A DNA stretch of 64,000 nt from Hevea brasiliensis. Taxonomy: Eukaryota > Streptophyta > Magnoliopsida > Malpighiales > Euphorbiaceae. A program made the translations under genes and the position numbers. Shown one piece after another: positions 1 through 12,100 of the stretch. Below the pieces are notes generated by a model. The model searched no databases. It saw only the letters and a program-made list of their open reading frames with translations, and was not told where the DNA came from. Within the stretch, counting starts at the first letter, position 1, and each line of letters starts with the position of its first letter. Where the stretch lies: the NCBI RefSeq assembly GCF_030052815.1, contig NC_079504.1, forward strand, positions 57,105,502 through 57,169,501. The letters run 5' to 3'.

Positions 1-960
1 ATTATAGCACATAACGGAAAAGGAACAAGTAGACGCTTGATTAATTTCACAATAAATTTTTTATTCAATAAAATCATGCTCATGCTATCAAAATCATTAA
101 TAAAATAATTTCATAAAACATATATATAAAAGAAATTCATTCAATAAAAATTTTATGATACAGTGCACCAGGGTGATGATACCCCACATCACCAAAGGCC
201 AGATGGTAAGCGCGCTACCAGATATTAGATACCTTCCTCCTCCTTCACAGATATCAATGCATATGATACTAATGCAAATCATAAACTGCAATGATGCATG
301 ACTCGACAATGCAACCTAATACCGTGATAGTCCACACGGTGAGTTCAGATAACAGAAATAGATACTGGGCACAGGTACCAATTCAAATCAAAAAATCAAT
401 TTGTACAAATCAATCAAAATCAATAAAAAATTTTAGATAGCAAATAATAACTAATAGTGCAATTTCAATAGTTTATTTTAATAATTTCAAAGAGTCAATA
501 AGATCAAATCAATATCAAATCAATTTAGTGTAACACATCGGTAAATTTTATTTTCAAATATCAATCAATATAAATATATTAAAGGCCTGTTCTCGGAATC
601 CTAATGGCTATAATGCAGAGATAATTGATAAAATCAATTATTTAATCAAAATCGAAATAAAATTCAATAATAAAATAAAACTCTAGAAAATCACATATAA
701 AATAATTTTTAAAAATACTAATTTAAGATTTCATTTAATAATAAATTTAATGCTGAGAAATTTTAAAAGGAACTAAAACATTGCCATGTACTATAACTAC
801 CACTCACCTGGAACCTCCAAGACAATAGTTATTTTCAATGGAAGAGAGACAATTTTAACTGACAGATTGAATATTCGAATCTCTTTGAAAATATAATCGA
901 AGGTGATGAATAGAGAAGTAAAAATTTATAGATTCTCTGCGTACATCAGATTATAAATCG

Positions 961-963
<3 letters not shown>
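1..963. other. AT-rich noncoding flank, no gene seen
   Basis: No open frame here resembles a known protein; the longest, on the minus strand at 97-309, has no recognisable motif. The DNA is AT-rich with scattered short A/T runs. Read on the minus strand, a few phrases (a Cys-poor GC-richer block near 170-390) have the flavour of plant LTR sequence, but it does not align by eye to any LTR in this window. It may be a piece of another retrotransposon joined to element A through the TA tract that follows. Confidence 0.4.

Positions 964-1034
<71 letters not shown>
964..1034. repeat. (TA)n microsatellite, about 71 bases
   Basis: An uninterrupted run of alternating T and A. It ends exactly where recognisable LTR sequence of element A begins (GTGTGTTTCAG at 1035). 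In every other family 1 LTR that position is preceded by about 2 kb more LTR, so the tract marks a truncation breakpoint or an expansion at one. Confidence 0.95.
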
Positions 1035-1037
<3 letters not shown>

Positions 1038-2377
1038 TGTTTCAGTTGAAAAGAATGCCGATAAAGAACCCGAGGCATCGAGTCAAGGCCAAGAGGCGAT
1101 TCGCATAAGGTTAGTGCACTACATAAATATTCTTTAAAATTTCTTGCAAAGTGCATGAAATGAATTGTGATTTACTTATATTACAAAATGGTGATTGAAA
1201 TGTATATTATGCTCTTGACTTAAATTGTTGAAAGTTTAGTTGTATATGTTTGAATTGGCAATAAATGTTTAGTAAATTGCTAAGACAGTTTTGAAACCAT
1301 AGTGTCATGATCATATATTTGAATGCCTCGCTAGCATGACTAGTGGGAGGAATTAGTTTTGAATTTTGATTCCCTCTCTGGCTGAAGTGTTGAGGTGTAT
1401 GCCAGTAAAGAAAGAAATTGAATGGGTACCCATAGATTGAGCTAGCTAGCCTTGTGATTTCTCATAAGCCTCCGGCTATTGAGATGAATATTGTTCTGAA
1501 TGGCATGATATAACTGTGTGTTTTTATGAAATTCGTTTTGATATTTCCTAAATGAGATTGTTTGGACTAAAAATTTATAAATCATGCTTTGTATTTGTTT
1601 TTCATGTTCAGTATCATATTTGAATAAATGTGATTTGAATTATGCATAAATGTTATTTTAGTATGTTTTGCACCACTGAGTCATAGTACTCAGTGATAGC
1701 TGTTATTGCTATCGCAAATAGAGAGACTAGAGGAGCAGCAGAGTGAGCTACTAAGGATCTTAGAGCCACATCCCTGAAATTTTGTGGGGTATATTTTATA
1801 TCCTGATTGTAATATTTATTTTGGTGTATGTAAATGTATGTACATGTATAAACTGGTCATGAGCAGTTATATAGAGTTTGTAATAATATTATTTTGGATT
1901 TTCTAATGTAAATTTTGGATTGATGAATGTAAATTGATTTTTCTGTAATGAAATATGAATGAAATTATTTAGTATTATTTTTTTATGACAATTGAATTGA
2001 GAACTGTTTTGAATTATGGAGTTTGGAGAAATGATGTTGATTTGTGTAGTGGTAGTGGTGGATTTGATGAAATGAATTAATGGAAGTATTTTTTTAGGTA
2101 TTTGAAGAACTGTTTTTCCCAAATATAGAAGGCACTCTGCCGAAATTTTTCCAAAACTTGCATAAAAATAAAAATGGACAAAAATTTTTACTAGTTTTTA
2201 AACTTTAATTAAATGTTTTTAATACCTGCTATGAATGCTCACCACTTTCAAAAAGTAAAAAAAATTATTTTAAAATCCTTTGTAGTGTATTTAATGGGTT
2301 ATTGGTAGATGCAATCGGTATTTCATTAGATATACTATGGGATCATGTTTTGCCTTACAGAGGAGTAAGGTGTGACA
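1035..2377 (+). repeat. Element A 5' LTR, 3' part only
   Basis: Corresponds to roughly the last 1.3 kb of a family 1 LTR and ends in GGTGTGACA, directly before the primer binding site. It carries the hairpin block (near 1674-1712) and a TATA-containing dyad near 1787 found in other copies. The first 2 kb or so are missing, replaced by the (TA)n tract on the left. Confidence 0.88.
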
Positions 2378-2385
2378 TGTTTTAG

Positions 2386-2397
2386 TGGTATCAGAGT
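2386..2397 (+). promoter_or_regulatory. Primer binding site, element A (degenerate)
   Basis: TGGTATCAGAGT, eight bases after the 5' LTR end. The usual form in plant gypsy elements is TGGTATCAGAGC, complementary to the 3' end of initiator tRNA-Met. The last base here is changed C to T. Confidence 0.85.
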
Positions 2398-2566
2398 GAA
2401 TTTTTGAAGTATGTTTTGACTTGTGAATTTGTGTCTTTTCTTCGATAAGTACAATTGCTCAATGTCCTTATTTGTTACATACAGTGCATTACATCATAAA
2501 TATGAACTAATGGAGGGAAATCTCCTTGTGTTATTTGTTCAGGAGATATCCTAACTCCAGACTGAA

Positions 2567-3989
2567 ATAGAAGAAGGGGATTGCTCTGTTGAGCAGTCAG
2601 TAGAGGATGAGGCCCTAGGGGAAGCCCCAGCTCTGCAAAATGTTAGTGGGTCGGTGGCACCAGCCCCACAAATGCCACAATTTCTGACACAATTCGCCCA
2701 GTAGATGGCTGCAATGTTTCAATAGATGGCTGGGGGTATGCCTGCTCAAGCTCCAGCCCAGACTCCTATGGTGCAACCTCAGGCTCTAGTTAGACAGTAT
2801 GATAAACTGTTGAAATATGGGGCGACAGAATTCAAGGGTATAGTAGACCCTCTAGAGGCAAAGCAATGGCTAGAAAGAATGGACAGAGTATTCAAGAAGT
2901 TACACTGCCCAGATGAATTGAAGTTTGAGTATTCAGTATCGTTACTTCAAGGGGATGCATATGATTAGTGGAAGACCATCCCCCATAGCTTGGCAGAACC
3001 ACCTGTATTGACATGGGACTACTTCATCAGAGAGTTCAGACAGAAATATGTCCCAGATGCATATGTGGATCAGAAATTGCAAGAATTTCTAAGTTTGAAA
3101 TAAGGCAACAGATCAGTGGCAGAGTATGAAAGGGAGTTCTCTTGCTTAAGCCACTATGCTGGGAGTCTCCTGTCTACCAGCAGAGAAAGGTGTAAGAGGT
3201 TTGAAACCGGCCTGAAGCCTAGTCTAAGAGTGCAAGTGGTCGGATTTAAATATAGCAACTTCTCTGAACTAATGTCTCAAGCACTGGAAGTAGAGAGAAT
3301 TGAGTCAGAAGCGATACCAGTGAAAGAGAAAACAGAGAAGACTAAAAAAAAAAGAGAAAGATAAAGGTGGAAAATCAGTAGAGCAAAGTCTCAGTGGTAC
3401 ATCTGGAAAGAGGAAAAACTTTGGTGGACCAAGTAGAGGTAGAGGTGGAAGGTTCGGAAGGGGCAGATTTTCCAGACAGAGATCCCCTAGATCTTGTCAG
3501 TAGTCAACCAGGGGTTCATATCCTCCTCGCCCCTGTGAGACATGTGATAAGACTCATGGGGGAGAATGCTATTGGGCTACCGGAGCTTGCTTTAACTGTG
3601 GAGGTACGGGCCATCTCGCTAAGGACTGCACTAGTGGCCGTTGATTTGGGCCAGCTCCTACTACTGGTGAGGGATCTATTCAGAGTTCTGCTACCAAAGG
3701 TTCATAACCGGTTAGTAGAGGAAGAGGCAGAGGTAAAGGAAATGCTTCTGGCAGTCAGGGTACCGTTAGCCAGTCAGCACAAGGGAGTGCTCCGGCCAAA
3801 GTTTACACTATGAAATAGCAGGAAGAGGTTGAGACTTCCGATATTGTAGCCGGTACTTTCTCTATCTCTGATGAGGATGTCTTTGTGTTGTTTGATCCTG
3901 GTTCAACCCATTCGTATGTTAGTGCTAGCATAGTTAGTTCCCTTGCGGTTCTGTGTGCCAAAATGGATTTTGAAGTGCTAGTAACTAGT
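2567..3989 (+). pseudogene. Element A gag and start of protease (broken)
   Basis: The position equal to the gag ATG of copies B, C and D reads ATA at 2567, so the start codon is lost by G to A. The gag domain is readable in frame (QWLERMDRVFKKLHC, then a TAG where the others have the DWWKTIP tryptophan). An expanded A-run near 3346-3354 shifts the frame. After it, an intact CCHC zinc knuckle is seen (CFNCGGTGHLAKDC, about 3591-3632). The protease begins with LFDPGSTHSYVS and is cut at 3989 by insertion of solo LTR S1. In a working element this would make the capsid protein and the enzyme that cleaves the polyprotein. Confidence 0.85.
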
Positions 3990-6900
3990 TGTAACACCCT
4001 CACTGTAGCAATTCCGTACATTCTTCTGTTCTCATGACCGGTGTCGGTCCGGACAGTTAGAACGTCTGAAAAAATATTTAAACTAAAGTGAGGAACCATA
4101 ATTAACTCAAATATTAATAAGAAAAATTTAGGAAAAATTTTAGAAATAAAATACAACCAAGTTAAATGAGCCGGTGCCCTAGCGATAGGTAACCCAGTGG
4201 GAAGTTGCGGTTCTCACAACTAGGAGCCCTAAACCCAGGAGAAAATTCATAAAATAATTTTTGGGACTCCAGAGAAGAGTTATTGAGGTTTCAATAGCAT
4301 TAGAATGCCAAAAAAATAGTTAGAAAAATTTTTCAATCGATACAGACAATTTTAGTCTGTTAAGCCAAATGAAGGGCATTTTGGTCATTTCATCTTCAGA
4401 GATGATTTTTGGCCGACTTGTCCAATTAAGTAAATAATTATTATGACATAAAATGTGAATAAATATTGCTAAAAACTAAATTAAAAATGAGTAGAGAGGA
4501 AAAGAAAAGAAAATGAAATAAAATGCCAATTATGACATCATTATGATGTCATTTAAAAAAAATTCCACCAATCACATTTAATCACCACTTAATTAAGTAA
4601 TAAAAGAGGATAATTGAGACAAAAAAAAAAAGAAAAACACAATTTGTTTCTTCCCCACCAAAACCAGCCAAAACCCTCTCCCTACCCATTCCTCCATGGA
4701 AGCTTGAGCAAGCTCCGAATCCCACCTCATTTCACCCTAAAACCATTAATTTGCTTCACTAAAAATTGATCTTGCATCTTGAACAACCTCTAGCCAACAA
4801 AAAGAAGAAGGAAAAAGAAAGTTTTGGAGACTTGGAAGAGTTAGCAATTGAGGTTAGTGTCTAATCTCCTACCTCTTTTACTTAAGCCAAGTTTAATGCC
4901 TTGAAATAAGTGGAAAGTGTAAGAAAACAAAATAAAATTTGTGCGTGTGCATCCCTATAATTTCAGTAGTTCAGGGATGGTTAGGCTTGATGAATTTACT
5001 TGAAGCAAAGTGGTTTATGAGCTTCCCTTGGTATGAGATGAGTGATTGAACATGTAAGAGTAAGTGAAATGCAAGTGTAACGCATGAATGGAACTTGAAA
5101 ATTTGAACACTTGAACAACATTAGGGTTTGCTCATGTAATGGTATATTAACATTGTAATGGTCAATTAGTGACCATTTGAATGTGTGTGAGGAGGAATTG
5201 AAGTGAGTAAGGATAATGGAGTTGAGCTTAGGCATGCTGCCCTTGGTGACCTGCAGGACTAGGTGTAAGTCCAGCAGGTTTGGGTAGCTATAAATGGTGT
5301 TGTATAGGTTCAATTGGTACAAGGCTAATTGGACATGAAACTAGACACATAATGGCACAACTTTGGTGAAGAAACCCTGCCTAGAAAACCAAACCAAGTT
5401 AACCTAAAAATTACCCTAATCCAGGTGACCAACATGCTATACCGGGAAAATAACCAAATGAACAGTGTTTATTCAAATAGTCATAACTCAGTGTAGAAAA
5501 GTTCAATTGATCTGAAATTTTACTAGAAGAAAGATGATACATAGCCCTATAACTTTCATGAAGAAAACAAACCCAAATTTTGACCATAACATGTCCAAAA
5601 ACTGACCTGCATTCAGTGTACAAAAACTGCAGAATTGATTCTGCCCAGAAAATCTGGAAAATTGCAATCCGGCCAGTTATGGTGTTTAGGCCATAACTTG
5701 AGCTACAAAACTCCAATTGGAGTGATTCAAAAAAATAAATGTAACTAGACACAATAAGGAACAACTTTCGTGAAGACAATTTTGTCAAATTCCTACTATA
5801 CAAATGACCAATGGAATAGAAAAGTTAGTGTTTGAAATCTGAAAATTTTGAATAACCAACACTAAGCTTTGAAATGGTATTGCAACCAATACCAACAATT
5901 TTAGAATGCAAAATGTGGTATGTTGGGGATATTAGAACCAATATACCTATTGTCTATGAAAAATTCAACATTTTAGTTGACTAATAAAATGAATAGTAAC
6001 AATTAAACTTTAATTTCAAGAATTGAAAAATTTTAAAGTGTAACATGCCCTAGTACAGCTAGTAAGATTGGTTTGGATAGGATGGCATGCTAATAGGGTT
6101 AAGTTAGCAGTACTGCACATGGCATTATGCCATTCTGTGATTTTATAACTTTTAGCCATTCTGATATTATGATGATACTTGGCCTTATGCCTAATGTTTT
6201 ACAGCTTATCAGCTGTTCTGTTGCACATCGGGAGATTCATATGTGACCGATGGTGTGACGGCCCGAGGTACTTGATACCCAGTGCCAGTTTACCCGTTTA
6301 TCCAGTCCAGTCATCCAGTATAGGTTACTTGGGCAACCAAAATAAAAGTTGATAAATTTAATAAAATAATGAATATAACAAGTACCAAATAAATAAGACT
6401 ACAAATAATTATCAAAAATTTGTCTGCATGAGATATCAATACACTCACTGCATATTTATTTCCTTTTAGTTCTTTTTATTTTATTCTTGGCACCACTAAG
6501 CATTATTGCTTAGCGCGTCACTTTTTGCCATGCGCAGGTTCTAGAGAGACAGACAGAGAGCCCAGCAGACCACAGACTGGGTGAGGTCACAAATCTGCCT
6601 AGAGTCAGAGTTACCTCTCATCTACAGTGCATCAGTGGTAGGACCTTTAGGTCCCTTTGAAATTATGTTTTTGCATTTTGTAATAAGTAGTAGTTTGTGA
6701 TTTGTAAATTGTGAACTCTTGTAAATAGTAAATTTATGTAATCATATGTTGATGTACATTTGTAAAATTTTGTTAATTAATATAATTTGAGAATATCTTC
6801 TTAAAATTTTAATTGATTTTGAATTTGAATGAAATTGTGGATTAATGTTGAGAACTTGAGATGATTGCTAATGTTGAGAATTGATGAGACCATATTGATG

Positions 6901-7078
6901 GTTATTGGAGTTTGAGAATGATTGAAAATGATTATTGGAAGTGTTTTTCACAGGTTTCGAAGAACTGTTTTGATGTTCTTAAGGAATAATAAAAATGATT
7001 GAAATAAAATATGATGTTTTGGTACACCGTGTGACATATCTTACTTAGCTATAATGTAGACGGGCAAGGGGTGTCATA
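3990..7078 (+). mobile_element. Solo LTR S1, family 2
   Basis: Begins TGTAACACCCTCACTG and ends GGGGTGTCATA, a decayed form of the GGTGTTACA end seen in S2. It is flanked by the 5-base duplication CTAGT (3985-3989 and 7079-7083), and element A's protease reading resumes immediately after it. No primer site, coding sequence or second LTR is present, so this is a solo LTR left by LTR-LTR recombination. It contains three dyad modules (near 5310, 5457 and 5710) and the CTAAGCA/TGCTTAG hairpin near 6496-6513. It is about 0.9 kb shorter than S2. Confidence 0.92.
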
Positions 7079-7083
7079 CTAGT

Positions 7084-8829
7084 CCATTAGGATAAGAGGT
7101 CCAGGTCAATAGAATCTATAGAGACTGTCCTTTGGTGATCCAAGGACATGTTTTTCTGTAAGATTTGATTGAAATGCCCTTAAGAGATTATAATATCATA
7201 TTGGGCATGGATTGGTTAGCCAGGAATTACGCCATGATTAACTGTAGGCTGAAGACAATCACTTTTAGTCTCCCTCTGTACGGTGATGTGGTAATACATG
7301 GGGAGAGGTAGTTACTACCACCAAACATCATTTCGGCTGTACTAGCCAGAAGAATGATCAGAAAGGGGTGTGAAGCATAATTGGCACATGTGATAAACAC
7401 CCAAGTGGGGAGTCTAACATTGAGAGACATCCCTACCGTATGTGACTTTTCGGATGTGTTCCCTGATGAGTTGCCAGGATTACCTCCGAAAAGAGAGGTG
7501 CAGTTTGAAATTAATGTTATGCCTGGTGTGGACCCAATCTCGATAACACCATATCGAATAGCACCAGCAGAATTGAAAGAGTTGAAAGTGCAGTTGTAAG
7601 AGCTACTTGAAAAGGGCTTTATCCGCCCTAGTGTGTCACCTTGGGGAGCGCCAGTGTTGTTTGTTAAGAATAAAAATGGCACTCTCCACTTATGTATTGA
7701 CTATCAGTAGTTGAATAAGGTGACAATAAAGAATAGATACCCATTGCCCCGCATTGATGATTTGTTTGATCAGTTGAGGGGTGCAGCTATCTTCTCCAAA
7801 ATTAACCTGAGATTGGCTTATTACTAGCTGAAAGTACAAGAGTAGACTATTCCTAAAACTGCCTTTAGAACCCGCTATGGCCATTATGAGTTCTTGGTCA
7901 TGCCATTCGGGTAAACTAATGCTCCGGCTGCTTTTATGGATCTAATGAACACTATCTTCATACCATACCTTAGCCAGTTTGTTGTAGTATTCATAGATGA
8001 TATATTGGTATACTCGAGGAGTGCAGAGGAGCATGATAGACATCTGTGGATTGTATTGTAGACTTTGAGGGAGAAATAGCTATACGCTAAATTGTCAACG
8101 TGTGAATTTTGGCTAAAAGAAATATCATTCTTGGGGCACGTAGTATCGTTAGAGGGCATCAAGGTAGATCCAAGTAAGATAGAAGCTATGCTTAATTGGA
8201 GACCACCCAGAAATATCACGGAGATTCACAGTTTTCTGGGTTTAGCTGGATACTACCACCGATTTGTGAAAGGGTTCTCCATGTTGGCATCTCCATTGAC
8301 TAAGTTACTTTGAAAAGATGTGAAATTTCAGTGGACGGATAAATGCCAACAGAGTTTTGATTAGTTAAAGAAGTGTTTGACTGAAGCTCCAGTCCTGAAG
8401 TTACATACACTGGGTAAAGAATACACAGTTTACAGTGATGCTTCTCACAATGGGTTAGGCTGTGTACTGATGTAAGAGCGGAATGTCATTGCCTATGCAT
8501 CACGCCAGCTGAAACTGCATGAGAGGAACTATCCGACACATGACTTGGAGCTAGCAGCTATTGTGTTCGCTCTTAAGATCTGGAGTCACTATTTGTATGG
8601 GGAGAACTGCTACATCTACACAGATCATAAGAGTTTAAAGTATCTGGGCACTCAAAAGGAGTTGAATTTGAGACAGAGGAGATGGTTAGAGTTGATAAAA
8701 GACTATGATTATCTGATAGACTATCAACCAAGGAAAGCTAATGTAATGGCTGATGCCTTAAGTTGCAAGACTATGGCAAGTCTACGGGTTACTCCTTTGT
8801 CTATAGTACATGAGTTGAGAGTATTACAT
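7084..8829 (+). pseudogene. Element A pol: protease end, RT and RNase H (broken)
   Basis: Resumes the protease frame interrupted by S1 (IYRDCPLVIQGH, then ILGMDWLA), followed by the RT. RT landmarks are MPFG then a stop, [11 protein letters not shown], and the catalytic FIDDILVYS. RNase H landmarks are [28 protein letters not shown] and MADALSCK. About ten in-frame stops interrupt it. Most replace Gln codons (CAG to TAG, CAA to TAA) or Arg (CGA to TGA). It ends at 8829 where element C is inserted; the next codons of pol are found 23.8 kb away at 32589. Confidence 0.88.
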
Positions 8830-9109
8830 GTAACACCCCTATTTGCATAGCCTAGTATATTTCACTGTTCCGGTGATCAGTGTCAGTCTGGATAATTAAG
8901 GGGATTAGAACCACATCTAAGACAACTAGATAAGCCCTGAAAACAAATAATTAGTAATTGTCAAATAGTTAAGTATAAATAAGAAAAATAGAACACAAGA
9001 AGTTAAATGAGCCGGGAGTAACAGCGATGGGTGACCTTCTCGGGAAGGACTGCGAGATCAGTCTAAACTCAAATTTCGAACAGTAAAATGTGACGCCGCG
9101 GTCCTTAAG
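8830..9109 (+). repeat. Element C 5' LTR, piece 1
   Basis: First 280 bases of the LTR, aligning to the starts of the LTRs of B and D (cactgttccggtgatc, then gagccgggag, then gatgggtgacc). It ends in TTAAG, the target site duplicated by solo LTR S2. Confidence 0.9.
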
Positions 9110-12100
9110 TGTAACACCCTCACTGTAGCAATTACGTACATTCTACTGTTCCGGTGACTGGTGTCGGTCCGGACAGTTAGAACGTCTGAAAAAATATTTA
9201 GGCTAGAGTGAGGAGTCATAAATAACTCAAATATTAATAAGAAAAATTTAGAAAAAATTTTAGAAATAAAATACAATCAAGTTAAATGAGCCAGTGCCCT
9301 AGCGATGGGTAACCCAGTAGGAAGTTGCGGTTCTCGCAACTAGGTGCCCTAGACTGGGGAGAAAATTCATAAAATAATTTTTAGGACTTTAGAGAAGAGT
9401 CATTGAGGTTTCTATGGCATTAGAATGCCAAGAAAAGGCTTAGAAAAATTTTTCAATCGGTACAGACAATTTTAGCCCATTAAGCCAAACGGAGGGCATT
9501 TTGGTCATTTTGCCTTCAGAGACGATTTTTGACCGACTTGTCCAGTTAAGTAAATAATTATTATGATCTAAAATATAAATAAGTATTGTTAAAAATTGAA
9601 TTGAAAATGAGTAGAAAAGAAAAGAAAAGAAAAATGAAAGAAATTGGGAATTATGACATCACATGATGTCATTAACATGCCCTCACCCAATCACAACTTG
9701 ACAAGCAAATTAAAAGGGATTAAAATGAGATAAAAATGAAACAATTCCAGCAGCCCCTTCTTCTTATTCCCGCACCAAAGAAAAAAAAGAGAGGAAAACC
9801 ACCATTAAAGCTCCAAATAAGCTTGATTCCCTAGCCAACTACACCATACAACCTCACCCTCTCTTCACAAAAAATTTCCCTTACCACTAGAGCTAAACTT
9901 GGGCAGCCATTAGAAGAGGAGAAAGTGAAGGAAAGTGAAGGGTAAAAATTCATCCAAGAGGTTAGTGCTAATTTTCTTGCTTCCATTCTTTTCTAAGCAT
10001 GAATTTAAGTTGAGTTAAGTTGAAATTTTGATGAAAAATGAATTAAAGATGCATGAACTTGTCCCATGAAATTTTGGCAGACTTAGGGTACCTAGGGTTT
10101 CAACAATTTGATTGCATAATAGTTATGTATGGCTGCCATTAAACATGATTTTGGTGTTTTAATTCATGGATTGTATGTATATAGAGAATTGAAATTGTTA
10201 GAGTTAGGGTTTGGGCACCAAAATTTGGATTTTGTTTAAGTATTGGTAAAAAGAGGTTGTAATGGTCAGTTAGTGACCATGTGGTCATGTTTGAGTAGGA
10301 AATTGAGTGAATGGTACCAAGAGAATTGAGGTTATGTATGCTGCCCTTGGTGACCTGCAGGACTGGCCATGAGTCCAGCAGGTTTGGACAGTCATAACTT
10401 GAATTTTACAGGTTCAATTGGTACAAGACCAATTGTACATGAAAGTAGACACATAATGGCACAACTTTGATGAAAAAACTATGCCCAGAAAACCAAACCA
10501 AGTGGACCAAAAGTTTGCCCTAAACCGGGTGACCTGCAGTCTGCCTGGACAAAATGACCAAATGAACAGTGTTTGGTCATTTGGCCATAACTCAGTCTAG
10601 AAAGGTCCAATTGACCTGAAATTTTACCAGCAACAAGCTGAGATATAGACCAACAACTTTCATGAAGAACACAAATCCAAATTATGAACTTAACCTAGTC
10701 AAATTTCCAACCAAACATTGGTCACTAAATCTGGCAGAACCAAATTGCCCAGAAAATCTGGGTACAGGTTACTCCGGCCAGTTATGGTAAAATGACCATA
10801 ACTTGAGATACAAAACTCCAAATGGAGTGATTCAAAAAAAGAAATTCAACTAGACAAAATAAGGAACAACTTTCATGTTGATCATTTTGCCAAATTCCCA
10901 CTACAAAATTGACCAATGGAACAGTAAATACAAGGCGTGAAAACTGAAAATTCTGCCCAATTAACATTAAGCTTGGAAATGGTATTGGCAACCAATACCA
11001 ACAAATTTTGAATGCAAAATGTGGTATCTTGGAGAACTTAGGTTCAATAAATTTATTATGTCTTAAAAGGTCAACAATTTGAGTGAATAGTAATGTGAAT
11101 AGTAATACAAAGACACAACGTATAATAACTAAATTGGTAGAGGAAATTAAGGTATGAAATTTGAAATCCATGAAACATTCATGGATTACTTGGAATAGAA
11201 ATAGTAATTAACCTAAATGACTTAATGAACATTTAAGTTATGTGAGTATATAGTTAAGATTTATTCCCATTACTAGTAGGTCTAATAAAACATAAGTAAT
11301 ACCACTTGAATATGAAATGACATTAACCTAGATGGATTGTTGAGTATAAATGGGATGAGGTTTACATTAGGATTTATGTTTCCATTACAAATAAGATAAT
11401 AACACCTTGTATGAGTTATGAATTCATATAAATATTGTAATGAATAAATGAATCACATGAAAATATGAATGGAACATTAGTTTTCTTTATAAGAGAAAGG
11501 AAAAATATTTTGAGTACAATGGTATATGAACACCATTGTTGTGAATTGTGATCAATATGAATGATGTAAGGAATGTATGAATATTATGATGAATGTATAA
11601 ATTATGAAATTTATCATGAAATAATAAAGTCATAAAACACAATATATTAATATTTAATGATATTATGTGCCCTTGTATTGCCTAGACATGTGTGTCAGAT
11701 TGGATAGTTTGGCATGCCAATAGGGTATTGTTTTAGCAGTACTGCGAAAGGCTTTATGCCTACATTCATGGCTTTTATGCCCGTATTCATGGCTTTTATG
11801 CCCGATTATGTGATATCATTGCTTTTTAGCCATACTGACTGCATACGTGATTGACGTTCTGCGTCCCATGGTATGACGACCCGAGGCACCGCGGTGTCCA
11901 GTGCAAACGACCCGTTATCCAGTTTAGTTGGCCTGTCATAGGTTACTTGGGCAGTGAAATTTATTGAAATAAGTTAAGAATATTACCAATTAAAAATATT
12001 AGATATTAAATAAAATAAATGAGTAAGATGACATAAAATAAATTAGAATAGTTATTTATTAGAAAGAATCAAAATGAGCTGGACCGATATTAAAATTTAC

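Noticed and set aside
926..1156. Minus-strand frame rich in Tyr and Ile
   Set aside because: It is a translation of the (TA)n tract plus LTR sequence.
5411..5803. Minus-strand 130-codon frame, with similar frames at 10782-11171 and 43285-43509 type positions
   Set aside because: It lies within LTR modules antisense to the element, with no domain, and the corresponding frames in other copies are interrupted.
7227..7682. Minus-strand frames opposite protease-RT (also at 21075-21368 and 46856-47308)
   Set aside because: They are shadows of the real pol frame on the plus strand; the plus-strand reading shows clear protease and RT motifs.
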